NCBI GenBank assembly: GCA_024691105.1
Contig: JAILNY010000011.1
Location: forward strand, 1 to 38,759
Source of the DNA: Treponema sp.
Lineage (GTDB): Bacteria > Spirochaetota > Spirochaetia > Treponematales > Treponemataceae
Direction of reading: 5' to 3'
DNA: 38,759 bases
Shown: piece after piece, positions 15,661 through 24,368 of the stretch
How positions within the stretch are numbered: position 1 is the stretch's first letter
Layout of the letters: every line of letters begins with the position of its first letter
The notes under the pieces: generated by a model
The model's input: only the letters and a program-made list of their open reading frames with translations
Told to the model about the DNA's origin: nothing
Database searches by the model: none
Made by a program: the position numbers and the translations under genes

Positions 15661-17142
15661 TTAGTCTTCATTCCACCAGAAAGCATCATTTGCATTAAGT
15701 TCAACAAAACCAAGTCTGTCAAAATCTTTTTTCTGTTTCTTGTATACTTCTGAATTAACAATCAAAAGTACAAGCGGATTTTTTTTGTAATGATAACGCG
15801 ATATATATTCTTTAATATCATCATCTGTCATATTCTGAACATTAGAAATATACTCCTGATAATATTCAACAGAATTTGTAACCCAGCTGTAACGAAGTAC
15901 ATTAAGCATTCCCATAAAGGTTTCTGATTCAAGAATTCTATCATCATTAAGACGTCGGACAATTGCAGCCTTTTCATTTTCAGGAACAATATTCTCAATA
16001 TTTAAATATCCTTCCAGAATGCCGTCAATCTTTTCTTTAAGGTAAACAGTTCTGTCCGCAATCTTATTTGTTGCATTCATCATTCCCGCAGAAAAAGAAG
16101 TAAGTCCTGTTCTACGTCTTGTAGCATACCCCAAACCTAAATCATCCACAGAAGGAATCATAAGATTTTTATCAGCAATCAAATCCTTAACAACTTTTCC
16201 ATCAGGATTTCTTAAATAGTAAGTAAATAAATCTGCAGCATAAGTTCCATTCTCATCAAAGTCGCAGTCAGGACCGCGGTAATAAATACTTACGCTTGCA
16301 TACTGCGGTGGAATCTTGTCATATGGGAAAACGCAGTAAAAGGTCTTATCAAAGGGTTCTTCTTTTTGATGAACCGAAACGGCGCGAATTGTTTCTACCT
16401 TAACACCATTGTCTGACCAGGAACCGTAAATCTTTTTTACAAGCTCATACACTTCTTTATGAGAAACATCACCGCCGACAAACAATGCAGCGTTAGAAGG
16501 AATATAATATGTCTTTTGAATCTGGCGGAGTTTTTCTACAGTCGCATTTTCTATATCTTTTACGCTGCCAGAAGGGTCAAGCTGCCATGGCGCTTCAGGG
16601 AATAATTTTTTCTGAAAGTAATAACCTGCATAGCGGTCAGGATTAGAAACATTTCCCTGAATCTCAGAAATGACAACTTTTTTTTCTACTTCAAATTCAT
16701 CTTTATCCATAAGCGGAAATCTGATTGCGTTATTCCAGAAGTCAAGTCCGTTTTCAAGTTCACCTTTAGGAATCGTAAAAAAATAATTTACACATTCAAT
16801 TCCTGTAGTTCCGTTCCAGGAAGCAGTTCCCATATCAGAGAGCGCTTTTTGAACGGCGCCAGAGTTTGCAAACTTTTTATTTCCCTTAAACATCATGTGT
16901 TCATATAAATGGAAAAGTCCTGCGTTTTCTTTTGTCTGTGTAATTCCACCGGCACGAACTGCAATTTCGACATAAGCAAGAGGAACACTGTGATTTTCTG
17001 CAATAAAAAGAGAAAGCCCGTTATCGAGTGTATAACAGTAGGTACTTTCATTTATCTTTATGTATTCAGATTTTGATGACTCCTGTGCATATACAGAAAA
17101 CACACACAGGAAAAATGCAAGCAGCAAAGATTTAAGCTTCAT
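15661..17142 (-). CDS. M16-family zinc metallopeptidase, periplasmic
   Basis: 493 residues. ATG 17142 is chosen because GGAG precedes it at proper spacing and it gives a clean signal peptide (LLLAFFLCVFSVYA-QE); longer in-frame starts lie inside the promoter. The zinc motif HLYEH is complete (H78, E81, H82), with the downstream EKKVVISEI glutamate as third ligand near residue 153-160. It should degrade peptides in the periplasm as a heterodimer with the inactive partner encoded immediately downstream. The promoter is divergent from that of the beta-glucosidase and its -35 box lies in the shared palindrome, so both may respond to one regulator. Confidence 0.92.
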   Translation of the reverse strand: MKLKSLLLAFFLCVFSVYAQESSKSEYIKINESTYCYTLDNGLSLFIAENHSVPLAYVEIAVRAGGITQTKENAGLFHLYEHMMFKGNKKFANSGAVQKALSDMGTASWNGTTGIECVNYFFTIPKGELENGLDFWNNAIRFPLMDKDEFEVEKKVVISEIQGNVSNPDRYAGYYFQKKLFPEAPWQLDPSGSVKDIENATVEKLRQIQKTYYIPSNAALFVGGDVSHKEVYELVKKIYGSWSDNGVKVETIRAVSVHQKEEPFDKTFYCVFPYDKIPPQYASVSIYYRGPDCDFDENGTYAADLFTYYLRNPDGKVVKDLIADKNLMIPSVDDLGLGYATRRRTGLTSFSAGMMNATNKIADRTVYLKEKIDGILEGYLNIENIVPENEKAAIVRRLNDDRILESETFMGMLNVLRYSWVTNSVEYYQEYISNVQNMTDDDIKEYISRYHYKKNPLVLLIVNSEVYKKQKKDFDRLGFVELNANDAFWWNED

Positions 17143-17182
17143 TTGAATTTCTCCAAAAACGTTTAAGTCAATTTTTTTTATC

Positions 17183-17244
17183 ATTATAGTAATAAGTTTC
17201 AAATGTAACAACAATATTGAAAATATTTTGTTACATTGTATAAT
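17183..17244. promoter_or_regulatory. Divergent promoters sharing an operator-like palindrome
   Basis: Minus strand: TTGTTA (17211-17206), 17 bases, TATAAT (17188-17183) for the M16 pair. Plus strand: TTGAAA (17217-17222), 16 bases, TATAAT (17239-17244) for the beta-glucosidase. The arms AATGTAACA (17202-17210) and TGTTACATT (17229-17237) form a 9+18+9 inverted repeat, with further symmetry inside (AATATTGAAAATATT). It covers both -35 boxes. Confidence 0.7.
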
Positions 17245-17250
17245 TAATTC

Positions 17251-18666
17251 ATGAATTTTCCAAATGACTTTACATGGGGTGTTGCAACCTCAAGTTATCA
17301 GATTGAAGGCGCAGAAAAAGAAGACGGAAGATGTAAATCTGTCTGGGATGAATTTTACAAAATCCCGCACAAGGTACTTGATGAAAAATCAGGTGCAGTC
17401 GCATGCGACCACTATCATCGCTATAAAGAAGATGTTCAGCTTATCAAAAATCTTGGCGTAAAGGCTTACAGATTTTCTGTAGCATGGCCAAGAATTTTTT
17501 CTTATGATTCTGACTCAAGAGGCACAGCCATAAAAGGAAACCTTAACCAGAAGGGTCTTGATTTTTACGACAGACTCATCGATGAGCTTTTGCAAAACGG
17601 AATAGAACCATGGCTTACATTGTTTCACTGGGATTTGCCGTACGAACTTGAAAAAAAAGGCGGCTGGAGAAACCGTGACATTCACCATTGGATTTCTGAT
17701 TACAGTGCAGAAATTGCGCGCCGTTATTCTGACCGCGTAACTCACTTTTTTACGTTAAACGAAATGCCGTGTATTCTTGGCGGCTACAAGGGTTGGTTTG
17801 CTCCAGGACTCGAAGTTAATGAACAGGAAGTCTTTAACATAATTCATCACATGCTTTTATCACACGGAAGCATGGTTCAGGCCGTGCGCGCAAATTCAAA
17901 ACAGAATGTCTTAATCGGTTGTGCACATAACGGACTTGGAAACTATCCTGCATCAGACAGCAAAGAAGATTACGATGCATTCATAAAAGCTATGAACTGT
18001 ATCGAAGCCGCTCCCGGCCGTTATGCACCGCAGGAAGGAAGCGGCATTCTTTCTGGTGACAGTCTTACATATTACCTTGATCCGATTCACTTTGGAAAAT
18101 ATCCTGACAAAGCCTTTGAGCTTTTTGCAGACAAAATGCCCGAGATCAAAGACGGCGATATGAAACTCATTTCATCTCCTGTTGACTATCAGGGAATCAA
18201 CATCTACGAAGGCCGCCCTATTACAGCAGGCAGTGCTCACGGCAAAAAAGATGACGGCTGGCATATTGAGCCGTTTGAAGAAGGCTACAACATTACAGCT
18301 GCAAAATGGCCGATTACTCCAAAGAGCATGAACCATTATTTTAAGTTCATCTCTGACCGTTATAAAAAACCGATTTACGTTAGCGAAAATGGAATGAGTA
18401 ACGCAGACATTATTTCGCTCGACGGAAAATGCCACGACCCGCAGAGAATCGATTTTACAGAGCGATATCTTGCAGAATTAAAAAATGCCATCGACTCTGG
18501 AGCCGACGTACGAGGATATTTCCACTGGTCACTCATGGATAATTACGAATGGAGAAACGGCTACACAGAACGTTTTGGGCTTGTGCATGTAGATTACCAG
18601 ACCCAAAAGCGCACGCCAAAAGACAGTTACTGGTGGTATAAAGAACTTGTCGAAAAATACAAATAA
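17251..18666 (+). CDS. Glycoside hydrolase family 1 beta-glucosidase
   Basis: 471 residues, typical for GH1 (~450-480). It hydrolyses beta-linked glucosides or 6-phospho-glucosides from a non-reducing end by a retaining mechanism. The acid/base glutamate is E171 in TLNEMP (family consensus TLNEP) and the nucleophile is E379 in YVSENG. Other landmarks are FTWGVATSSYQIEGA at the N-terminus, FHWDLP and the C-terminal YFHWSLMDNYEW. No signal peptide, so cytoplasmic. The aglycone-side residues alone do not settle phospho versus non-phospho substrate; the absence of a PTS gene nearby mildly favours free glucosides. No Shine-Dalgarno precedes ATG 17251, which coincides with the predicted transcription start. 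A single gene ending in a strong terminator. Confidence 0.95.
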   Translation: MNFPNDFTWGVATSSYQIEGAEKEDGRCKSVWDEFYKIPHKVLDEKSGAVACDHYHRYKEDVQLIKNLGVKAYRFSVAWPRIFSYDSDSRGTAIKGNLNQKGLDFYDRLIDELLQNGIEPWLTLFHWDLPYELEKKGGWRNRDIHHWISDYSAEIARRYSDRVTHFFTLNEMPCILGGYKGWFAPGLEVNEQEVFNIIHHMLLSHGSMVQAVRANSKQNVLIGCAHNGLGNYPASDSKEDYDAFIKAMNCIEAAPGRYAPQEGSGILSGDSLTYYLDPIHFGKYPDKAFELFADKMPEIKDGDMKLISSPVDYQGINIYEGRPITAGSAHGKKDDGWHIEPFEEGYNITAAKWPITPKSMNHYFKFISDRYKKPIYVSENGMSNADIISLDGKCHDPQRIDFTERYLAELKNAIDSGADVRGYFHWSLMDNYEWRNGYTERFGLVHVDYQTQKRTPKDSYWWYKELVEKYK

Positions 18667-18668
18667 TT

Positions 18669-18738
18669 AAAAAAATCCCGCATACAATGATATGTGTACA
18701 GAATAATGGGTACATATCACAAATGCGGGATTTTTTTT
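18669..18738. terminator. Bidirectional terminator with long composite hairpin
   Basis: ATCCCGCAT (18675-18683) pairs with ATGCGGGAT (18723-18731), enclosing a second stem of GATATGTGTAC with GTACATATC. A-tract on the left, T-tract on the right. It separates the convergent beta-glucosidase and thioesterase genes; the T-tract touches the thioesterase stop codon. Confidence 0.92.
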
Positions 18739-19138
18739 ACTGACTATTCTTTAATGCTTCAAAGAAATCCGGATGATCTTTTTCTACGATAATCGGGCGG
18801 CCTTCCATGCTAAGAAAGCAGTGTTCCGATTTTCCTGTTCCACAGATTTCTCCATTGCAGGAAAGTTCGTATGCAAGTGTAAGTTTTACAGGAGAAAGCT
18901 TTTCTACTTTTACCATGATAGAAATTGTATCTGCAAAAGTAGTTGTCTTTCTGTAATTATATTCAACTCTGATAACAGGACTTACTATTCCTTTTTCTTC
19001 GATCTTGTCAAAAGGAAAACCAATCTGGCTTAAAAAATCTACACGCGCTTCTTCCATAAAACGGATGTAGTTTGAATGGTGTGTAATTCCCATTTTGTCT
19101 GTTTCGTAATAATTTACTTTGTGTAAGTATGGTGTCAT
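18737..19138 (-). CDS. Hotdog-fold acyl-CoA thioesterase (YbgC/4HBT type)
   Basis: 133 residues, the length of a single hotdog domain. The active-site segment YYETDKMGITHHSNYIRFME matches the YbgC/FadM/4-hydroxybenzoyl-CoA thioesterase family, whose catalytic Asp is the one in ETDKMG. It should hydrolyse an acyl-CoA thioester in the cytoplasm; the physiological substrate is not evident. Its ATG follows the stop of the beta-propeller gene after two bases, with GAGG overlapping that gene's end, indicating coupled translation. It ends at a strong shared terminator. Confidence 0.9.
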   Translation of the reverse strand: MTPYLHKVNYYETDKMGITHHSNYIRFMEEARVDFLSQIGFPFDKIEEKGIVSPVIRVEYNYRKTTTFADTISIMVKVEKLSPVKLTLAYELSCNGEICGTGKSEHCFLSMEGRPIIVEKDHPDFFEALKNSQ

Positions 19139-19140
19139 AA

Positions 19141-20154
19141 TTAATCCTCTATTTCGTATAATTCTATATTATAATCCTGAAAATTGCTGAAGCACAAATA
19201 TTTCTGGCTGTTAGAAATATCAAGCCCTGTCGGCTGATTACCGCCTTCAAACGTTTTTACAACAGAAAAATCAATTGTATCGATTATGTAAATCTGTCCG
19301 TTAGAAGGACTTCGTTTTGTATAATCTGTAGGGTTATTATATCCGCGACAGCTTACAAAAAGATAACGGTTTTTATAAAGGGCAATCGTATTAGGGTTTA
19401 CATAAACCTTTACTTCTTTTTCAATTTTAAATGAAGCAAAATCAATCTGATAAATTTTTGCCCAGTACATATCGCTGACATAAGCCTTTGTCTGCTCTTC
19501 GTTTACAACAATGTGGCGCATTGCACTTTTGGGAATTTCAATAAACGCCACGCGTCTTCCGGTATCGGTTTCAAATTTTTCGATTTTACTTCCATCAAAG
19601 GCAAGCGAAATTATATATTCTCCGCGGTTTACAAAATAAAGACCGCGAGGCGCTGCCGCAGTTTTTATAAGGCGAAGAACTTTTCCGGTTGAATAATTTA
19701 TAATTGAAATATCATTTGAAACCCAGTTAGAAGCTGCGATTATATTTTTTTCTTCTGACCAGACCATAAATTTTGTCCACACACCGCCTGTAGAAACAGA
19801 ACGCTTGTAAACAAATCCCGGATATGTATATTCATGAATCTGATTTGTTGTCATCTGAGAAACAAAAAAACTTTTTTTCGACGGAATAAAAAGTCCTTCG
19901 ACAAATCCATGCTTTGCACATGTCGATGGTTTTATACGCGCTTCCATTTTTTTTGTTTCGACATTAAACAAATCAATTCCGTCATCTTCTAAAAGAGGCA
20001 TTACAATGTATTTATCGTCAGGAGAAAATAAAACCTGTTTAGGCTGTCTTCCACAATTAAAAGTTCCTACTTTTGTTAGCTTTGGAACATCGCAAAAAGC
20101 GCTCGTGATACTTGTGATTGAAAGAAAAAAAAGAACTAAAGATAATTTTTTCAT
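19141..20154 (-). CDS. Exported YncE-like beta-propeller protein
   Basis: 337 residues with a signal peptide (SITSITSAFC/DVP; a lipidated Cys21 is possible but the lipobox is poor). The body is repeats of ~40-45 residues with LFSPDDKYIVMP, IAASNWVSNDISIINYSTGK, YVSDMYWAKIYQIDFASFK and YIIDTIDFSVVKTFEGGNQPT, the pattern of YVTN/YncE-type seven-bladed propellers. It is coupled to the thioesterase downstream. The start lies only 18 bases after the T-run of the asd terminator and no convincing promoter fits in between, so expression may depend on read-through. Role unknown; propellers of this type are often periplasmic binding scaffolds. Confidence 0.82.
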   Translation of the reverse strand: MKKLSLVLFFLSITSITSAFCDVPKLTKVGTFNCGRQPKQVLFSPDDKYIVMPLLEDDGIDLFNVETKKMEARIKPSTCAKHGFVEGLFIPSKKSFFVSQMTTNQIHEYTYPGFVYKRSVSTGGVWTKFMVWSEEKNIIAASNWVSNDISIINYSTGKVLRLIKTAAAPRGLYFVNRGEYIISLAFDGSKIEKFETDTGRRVAFIEIPKSAMRHIVVNEEQTKAYVSDMYWAKIYQIDFASFKIEKEVKVYVNPNTIALYKNRYLFVSCRGYNNPTDYTKRSPSNGQIYIIDTIDFSVVKTFEGGNQPTGLDISNSQKYLCFSNFQDYNIELYEIED

Positions 20155-20172
20155 TTTTTAAATCGTTAACCT

Positions 20173-20225
20173 AAAAAAAAAGTTTGCGACAGTCTAAAAA
20201 ATAAAACCACCGCAAACTCTTTTTT
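20173..20225. terminator. Terminator downstream of asd
   Basis: AGTTTGCG (20181-20188) pairs with CGCAAACT (20211-20218), a 22-base loop between. On the minus strand it is followed by eight T, and a T-run also flanks it on the other side. It begins right after the asd stop codon and ends about 18 bases before the propeller start. Confidence 0.82.
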
Positions 20226-20227
20226 AA

Positions 20228-21325
20228 TTAGTCAAAATATCCTTTTGCCTTTAAAAGCTCTGCATTAAGGATTCCACCAAGAGCAGCACCGCGCTTTGTG
20301 TTATGACTCAATGCAACAAACTTAACGTCAAATACGTTACATGGACGGAGGCGTCCGATTACACAAGCCATTCCCTTTTCTGTCTCGCGGTCACGGCGTG
20401 GCTGCGGACGATTTTCTTCGTGGCGCACTACAATCGGATGTTCCGGAGCTGATGGAAGTTTGAGTTCCTGAGGAACTGATGTATAAGAAGTCCAAACGCG
20501 CTCGATTTCTTCAAGGCTTGGCTTTTTGTCATCCGGCAAATCAAACTCAAGAGAAACACAGGCGGTGTGTCCGTCAACAACAGGTACACGAGTACAAGTT
20601 GAAGAAACTAAAGGACCAGAAGCATTTTCAATCTTTCCGTCCTTTACAGTTCCCAAAATCTTGAGACATTCTTTTTCTGTCTTTTCTTCTTCACCGCCGA
20701 TAAACGGAACGATGTTGTCAATCATATCAAATGAAGGAACACCTGGATATCCAGCCCCTGAAGTAGCCTGCAAAGTTGTAACGATCATTCTCTTAACAGG
20801 ATAGCCTGCCTGAATAAGTGCATGGAGCGGCATCATATATGTCTGAAGTGAACAGTTAGGCTTTACTGCAATAAAGCCCTTGTCCCATCCGTGATGCTTT
20901 TTCTGTTCAGCAATTACATCAAGGTGACTGTAGTTGATTTCCGGAACAAGCATCGGAACATCTTCTGTCCAGCGGTTAGCCGAAGCGTTTGAAACTACAG
21001 GGATTCCTTCTGCGGCGTAAGCTGCTTCAAGAGCCTTAATCTCGTCTTTTCCCATTTCAAGTGCGCTGAATACAAACTGACATTTTCCGAGAGCCTTCTT
21101 TTCGTCATTTGCATCTTCTACGATTAAGTTTGCAACACCTTCTGGAATATTTTCTCCAATCAACCAGCGGTTTTTAACAGCTTCGCAGTAAGGCTTTCCT
21201 GCACTGCGAGGAGAAGCTGCAACATATGTTACTTCAAACCAAGGATGATTTTCCAAAAGCTTAATATAACGCTGTCCTACCATTCCAGTAGCACCAAGTA
21301 CACCAACCTTAATTCTTTCTGCCAT
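20228..21325 (-). CDS. asd: Aspartate-semialdehyde dehydrogenase
   Basis: 365 residues. It reduces L-aspartyl-4-phosphate to aspartate semialdehyde with NADPH, the branch point to lysine/diaminopimelate, threonine and methionine. The Rossmann motif is VGVLGATGMVGQRY and the catalytic cysteine is C158 in KPNCSLQTY; the later CTRVPVVDGHTA segment carries substrate-binding Arg and the active-site His. The GMVGQRY form and overall length match the archaeal/fungal-type enzymes found in spirochaetes and Bacteroidetes rather than the E. coli Asd type. AGAGGAT precedes the ATG. It follows dapA by 53 bases and the two must be an operon supplying diaminopimelate for peptidoglycan. Confidence 0.95.
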   Translation of the reverse strand: MAERIKVGVLGATGMVGQRYIKLLENHPWFEVTYVAASPRSAGKPYCEAVKNRWLIGENIPEGVANLIVEDANDEKKALGKCQFVFSALEMGKDEIKALEAAYAAEGIPVVSNASANRWTEDVPMLVPEINYSHLDVIAEQKKHHGWDKGFIAVKPNCSLQTYMMPLHALIQAGYPVKRMIVTTLQATSGAGYPGVPSFDMIDNIVPFIGGEEEKTEKECLKILGTVKDGKIENASGPLVSSTCTRVPVVDGHTACVSLEFDLPDDKKPSLEEIERVWTSYTSVPQELKLPSAPEHPIVVRHEENRPQPRRDRETEKGMACVIGRLRPCNVFDVKFVALSHNTKRGAALGGILNAELLKAKGYFD

Positions 21326-21378
21326 TTTTTTTTATCCTCTAATAAAAACTTAAAATCAAACCACGCGTTCTGCGGATT

Positions 21379-22293
21379 TTATATATTACACTCGTCCATT
21401 GCTTTTTCGATTGTCTTTTTAGCACTGTCAGTTACATCAACAAGTGGAAGTCTTACAGTTCCAGCAGGCAATCCCTTATAGTTCATCGCATATTTAATCG
21501 ATGTAGGGTTTCCGTCAACAAAAGCTGCCTTAAACATTGGAGCAAGTCCGTAATGAAGTTCACGAGCCTTTGCAAAGTCTCCGTCAAGTCCTGCCTGTAC
21601 AAGAGCAGCAACGCGACTTGGGCAAAGATTAGAAACTACAGAAATTACACCATCACCACCAGCTGCAAGTAAAGGAAGTGTAAGACCGTCGTCTCCACTC
21701 AATACGGCAAAGTCCGGCTTTTTATTCTTAATCTGTGCAATGACATCCATCATCTGAGAAATATCACCGCTTGCTTCTTTTACACCTGCAATATTAGGAA
21801 GTTGTGCAATTCTTACAAGTACGTCTGTCGGAATATTAACACCAGTTCTTCCCTTGATGTTGTATACGATAATAGGAATTCCTACTTTAGAAACTGCTTC
21901 AAAGTGGCGGAAGATTCCTTCTTTTGAAGGCTTGTTATAATATGGAGTTACAACAAGTGCGTAATCTGCGCCAACAGCCTTTGCACGTTCTGTATACATA
22001 ACCGCATCTTTTGTGTTATTAGATCCGGCACCAAGAATAACTGGTACGTCCTTGCCTGTTGACTCACGGAATGCCTTTACTTCTTCCATAAGAATATTAA
22101 TGAGAGTATCTTCTTCGCTGCCTGGTTTTTCATCAAGAGTCGGAGTTTCTGCGGTAGTTCCAAGAGGAACGAGACCTGTTACTCCGCCTTCGAGCTGGTA
22201 TTTGACATTTTTTCTAAATCCTTCATAGTCAACCGAGCCGTCGGAATTCATTGGAGTGATGAGCGCTGTAAATGTTCCTCTTAATCTATTCAT
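21379..22293 (-). CDS. dapA: 4-hydroxy-tetrahydrodipicolinate synthase
   Basis: 304 residues, a TIM barrel that condenses pyruvate and aspartate semialdehyde in the lysine/diaminopimelate pathway. The Schiff-base lysine is K172 (GVKEASGD). Tyr144 and Arg149 lie in YNIKGRTGVN, where most family members have Pro rather than Lys two residues before the Gly; the triad Thr is in GTTAETPTL and the partner Tyr in TPYYNKP. AAGGGG precedes ATG 22293. It is the first gene of the dapA-asd operon with a clear promoter, and a small hairpin (AAGGCG/CGCCTT) lies in its leader just before the ribosome binding site. No lysine riboswitch is present; the leader is only ~37 bases. Confidence 0.96.
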   Translation of the reverse strand: MNRLRGTFTALITPMNSDGSVDYEGFRKNVKYQLEGGVTGLVPLGTTAETPTLDEKPGSEEDTLINILMEEVKAFRESTGKDVPVILGAGSNNTKDAVMYTERAKAVGADYALVVTPYYNKPSKEGIFRHFEAVSKVGIPIIVYNIKGRTGVNIPTDVLVRIAQLPNIAGVKEASGDISQMMDVIAQIKNKKPDFAVLSGDDGLTLPLLAAGGDGVISVVSNLCPSRVAALVQAGLDGDFAKARELHYGLAPMFKAAFVDGNPTSIKYAMNYKGLPAGTVRLPLVDVTDSAKKTIEKAMDECNI

Positions 22294-22336
22294 ATTTTCC
22301 CCTTAAGGCGCAAAATCGCCTTTTAATAGTATTTCT

Positions 22337-22365
22337 ACTATACTGTTTAGGGGATAATTTTTCAA
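22337..22365 (-). promoter_or_regulatory. Sigma70-type promoter of dapA-asd
   Basis: On the minus strand TTGAAA (22365-22360), a 17-base spacer and TATAGT (22342-22337). A hairpin ATAGTA-GAAA-TACTAT overlaps the -10 box and the start point and could act as an operator. Confidence 0.68.
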
Positions 22366-22396
22366 TATACTGTTGAATTTTTGTGTGACTTAAATT

Positions 22397-24214
22397 TTAC
22401 GCTTCTTCAACCTTGTAGCTTGAAACAATACCGTCAACCTTTGTAGAAAGTTCAGCATTTTCCTGAGCCTGAGTTGTTGTCGTTACTGCAAACTCTGACA
22501 TTTTTGAAAGCTGTTCATTTGCAGCGTTACCGCTTTCAAGAATAGACTGAGAAGACTGCTTAAGTTCTTCCATCTGACTTACAACCGACATCGTATTGTT
22601 TTTCATAAGCTCAGAAGATTCTTTAATACTTGATGCCGCGTTAGAAAGAAGAGACATCATTTCCATAATGTTCTGCGCACCGACATTCTGTTTTTCCATG
22701 TCAGACTTAATCTCGGCAAGGAGCGAATTCATTCCCTGAATTTTTTCACCAAGACTTGAGAACGACTGCGCAGAACTCTGCGATACAGAAACAATTCCAG
22801 AAACTGAGTTTTCAATATTATCGATAAGCTCTTTTACAGACTTTGACTGCTTAGAAGAATTTTCTGCAAGCTTTCGGATTTCGTCAGCAACAACCGCAAA
22901 GCCCTTACCCTGCTCGCCAGCGTGTGCTGCTTCGATTGCAGCGTTCATCGCAAGAAGGTTTGTCTGAGATGCAATGCTTGAAATTACAGAGTTTGCCTGA
23001 GCAAGATTCTGAGCCTGCTGTACGATAAGGTCAACCTGAGCTGAAACCTGATTTTGCTTTGATTTTCCGTCTTCTGTTTCATCAACGATAATTGCATACT
23101 CGCTTGAAATACGTTCAATTACTTCATTGGCAGCGCGGATACTGTCGTTAATCTCTTCTACCGCAGAAGAAGATTTTTCAACAGCTTCTGACTGCTGAAT
23201 AATTCTGTCATCAAGATCTTTTACGGCCGTTTCTACACTTGAGATACCGCTTGAAACCTGAGTTGAAAGCATATTCTGATCATCAGCCTTTGCATAAATT
23301 TCTTCGATTGATGTTTTTGCGTTTTCAATTAAAGTCATTGTCTCATTATTCTGCTGCAGTAATACAGAGGAATTTTCTGAAAGCGATTTTACAGAAGAAG
23401 TAATCGTCTTTACCATATCCTGCAGCTGTTCAATTACATCATTGTAAGCAAGTCCAAGCTGGTCAAGTTCAGTATCACCCTTTATGATAAGGCGCTGAGT
23501 CAGGTCACGCGCACCGCTTGAAATATCCTTCATCGCAATTCTGATTCCTTCGACGCGACGGAAGAATACACCAATGTAAAGAGCCATAATGGTCATACAG
23601 AAAATTCCGACCGCAAGAGAAATTCCAATCATAAGAGCAATATTTTTTCGGATATTAGAAACAAGAATCTGTGCATCAAAATCGCAGCCGACAAAACCTA
23701 TGGACTTTCCGTCTTTTACAATCGGAGCGTAGATAGAAATTACCCAGCCCCATTCATCCTGTTTTTCAATTTCAGAAACTACTACGTCCTGCATTTCAAG
23801 ACAGTCAAAAGGATAATGTCCATAACTTGAAATATCTTCTTCGACACCGTAATCAGAAAAATCATCTGACGAAGGAAGTCCAGAACCGTCAACGATATAT
23901 TTAAAATTCGTTCCTTCTACCTGAACCATCGTGTAAAGATAGCGGCAGAGCTGTTCTTTTTTTAATTCAAAAAGCTGCCTGTATAAAATGTCATAATACG
24001 GATAATCTTTTGTTCCGGCATTTACAAGATTTTCAAATTCCTCAGCATCAATCATAGCCTTTGCTTTATAGATAACTGCAATTCCACGTTCAGAAAAGGA
24101 TTTTATAGCGGCATTTCTCATCACCTTTACACCGATAAATGTAATTACAGCTGCAGTAAAAGCAAGAAAAACAAATATTAAAGTTAAAAAACGTGTTTTA
24201 TATGAAATTTTCAA
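22397..24214 (-). CDS. Methyl-accepting chemotaxis protein
   Basis: 605 residues. TM1 (~8-30), a periplasmic Cache-like sensor (~31-185) with a YIVDGSGLPSSDDF strand typical of ligand-binding PAS/Cache folds, TM2 (~187-212), HAMP (~213-265), and a long coiled-coil signalling domain. The kinase-contact hairpin is intact: IASQTNLLAMNAAIEAAHAG, followed by GKGFAVVADEIRKLAENS. It would pass ligand signals to CheA/CheW to steer flagellar motility; the ligand is unknown. The start is TTG with AGGAG at good spacing. No methylation pentapeptide for CheR is seen at the C-terminus, which ends KVEEA. Divergent from aroC. A TATAAT on the minus strand (24247-24242) is its likely -10 box. Confidence 0.94.
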   Translation of the reverse strand: MKISYKTRFLTLIFVFLAFTAAVITFIGVKVMRNAAIKSFSERGIAVIYKAKAMIDAEEFENLVNAGTKDYPYYDILYRQLFELKKEQLCRYLYTMVQVEGTNFKYIVDGSGLPSSDDFSDYGVEEDISSYGHYPFDCLEMQDVVVSEIEKQDEWGWVISIYAPIVKDGKSIGFVGCDFDAQILVSNIRKNIALMIGISLAVGIFCMTIMALYIGVFFRRVEGIRIAMKDISSGARDLTQRLIIKGDTELDQLGLAYNDVIEQLQDMVKTITSSVKSLSENSSVLLQQNNETMTLIENAKTSIEEIYAKADDQNMLSTQVSSGISSVETAVKDLDDRIIQQSEAVEKSSSAVEEINDSIRAANEVIERISSEYAIIVDETEDGKSKQNQVSAQVDLIVQQAQNLAQANSVISSIASQTNLLAMNAAIEAAHAGEQGKGFAVVADEIRKLAENSSKQSKSVKELIDNIENSVSGIVSVSQSSAQSFSSLGEKIQGMNSLLAEIKSDMEKQNVGAQNIMEMMSLLSNAASSIKESSELMKNNTMSVVSQMEELKQSSQSILESGNAANEQLSKMSEFAVTTTTQAQENAELSTKVDGIVSSYKVEEA

Positions 24215-24288
24215 AACCGGCTCCTATTTTTTATACTACGATTATAACACACAATTTTTAAAAATAGAAAATATTTTTTTTATTTCTG

Positions 24289-24318
24289 TTGTTAAAATAT
24301 CATTTATTTTTGTATAAT
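24289..24318 (+). promoter_or_regulatory. Sigma70-type promoter of aroC
   Basis: TTGTTA (24289-24294), an 18-base spacer and TATAAT (24313-24318). The leader of ~45 bases ends with GAGGAA before the aroC ATG. Confidence 0.65.
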
Positions 24319-24368
24319 GGTTTTACTGTGTTTGCACGCGGAATTTTATAAAGTAATTCGAGGAATTT

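Noticed and set aside
22294..22396. Lysine riboswitch upstream of dapA
   Set aside because: The leader after the promoter is only about 40 bases, far too short for the aptamer.
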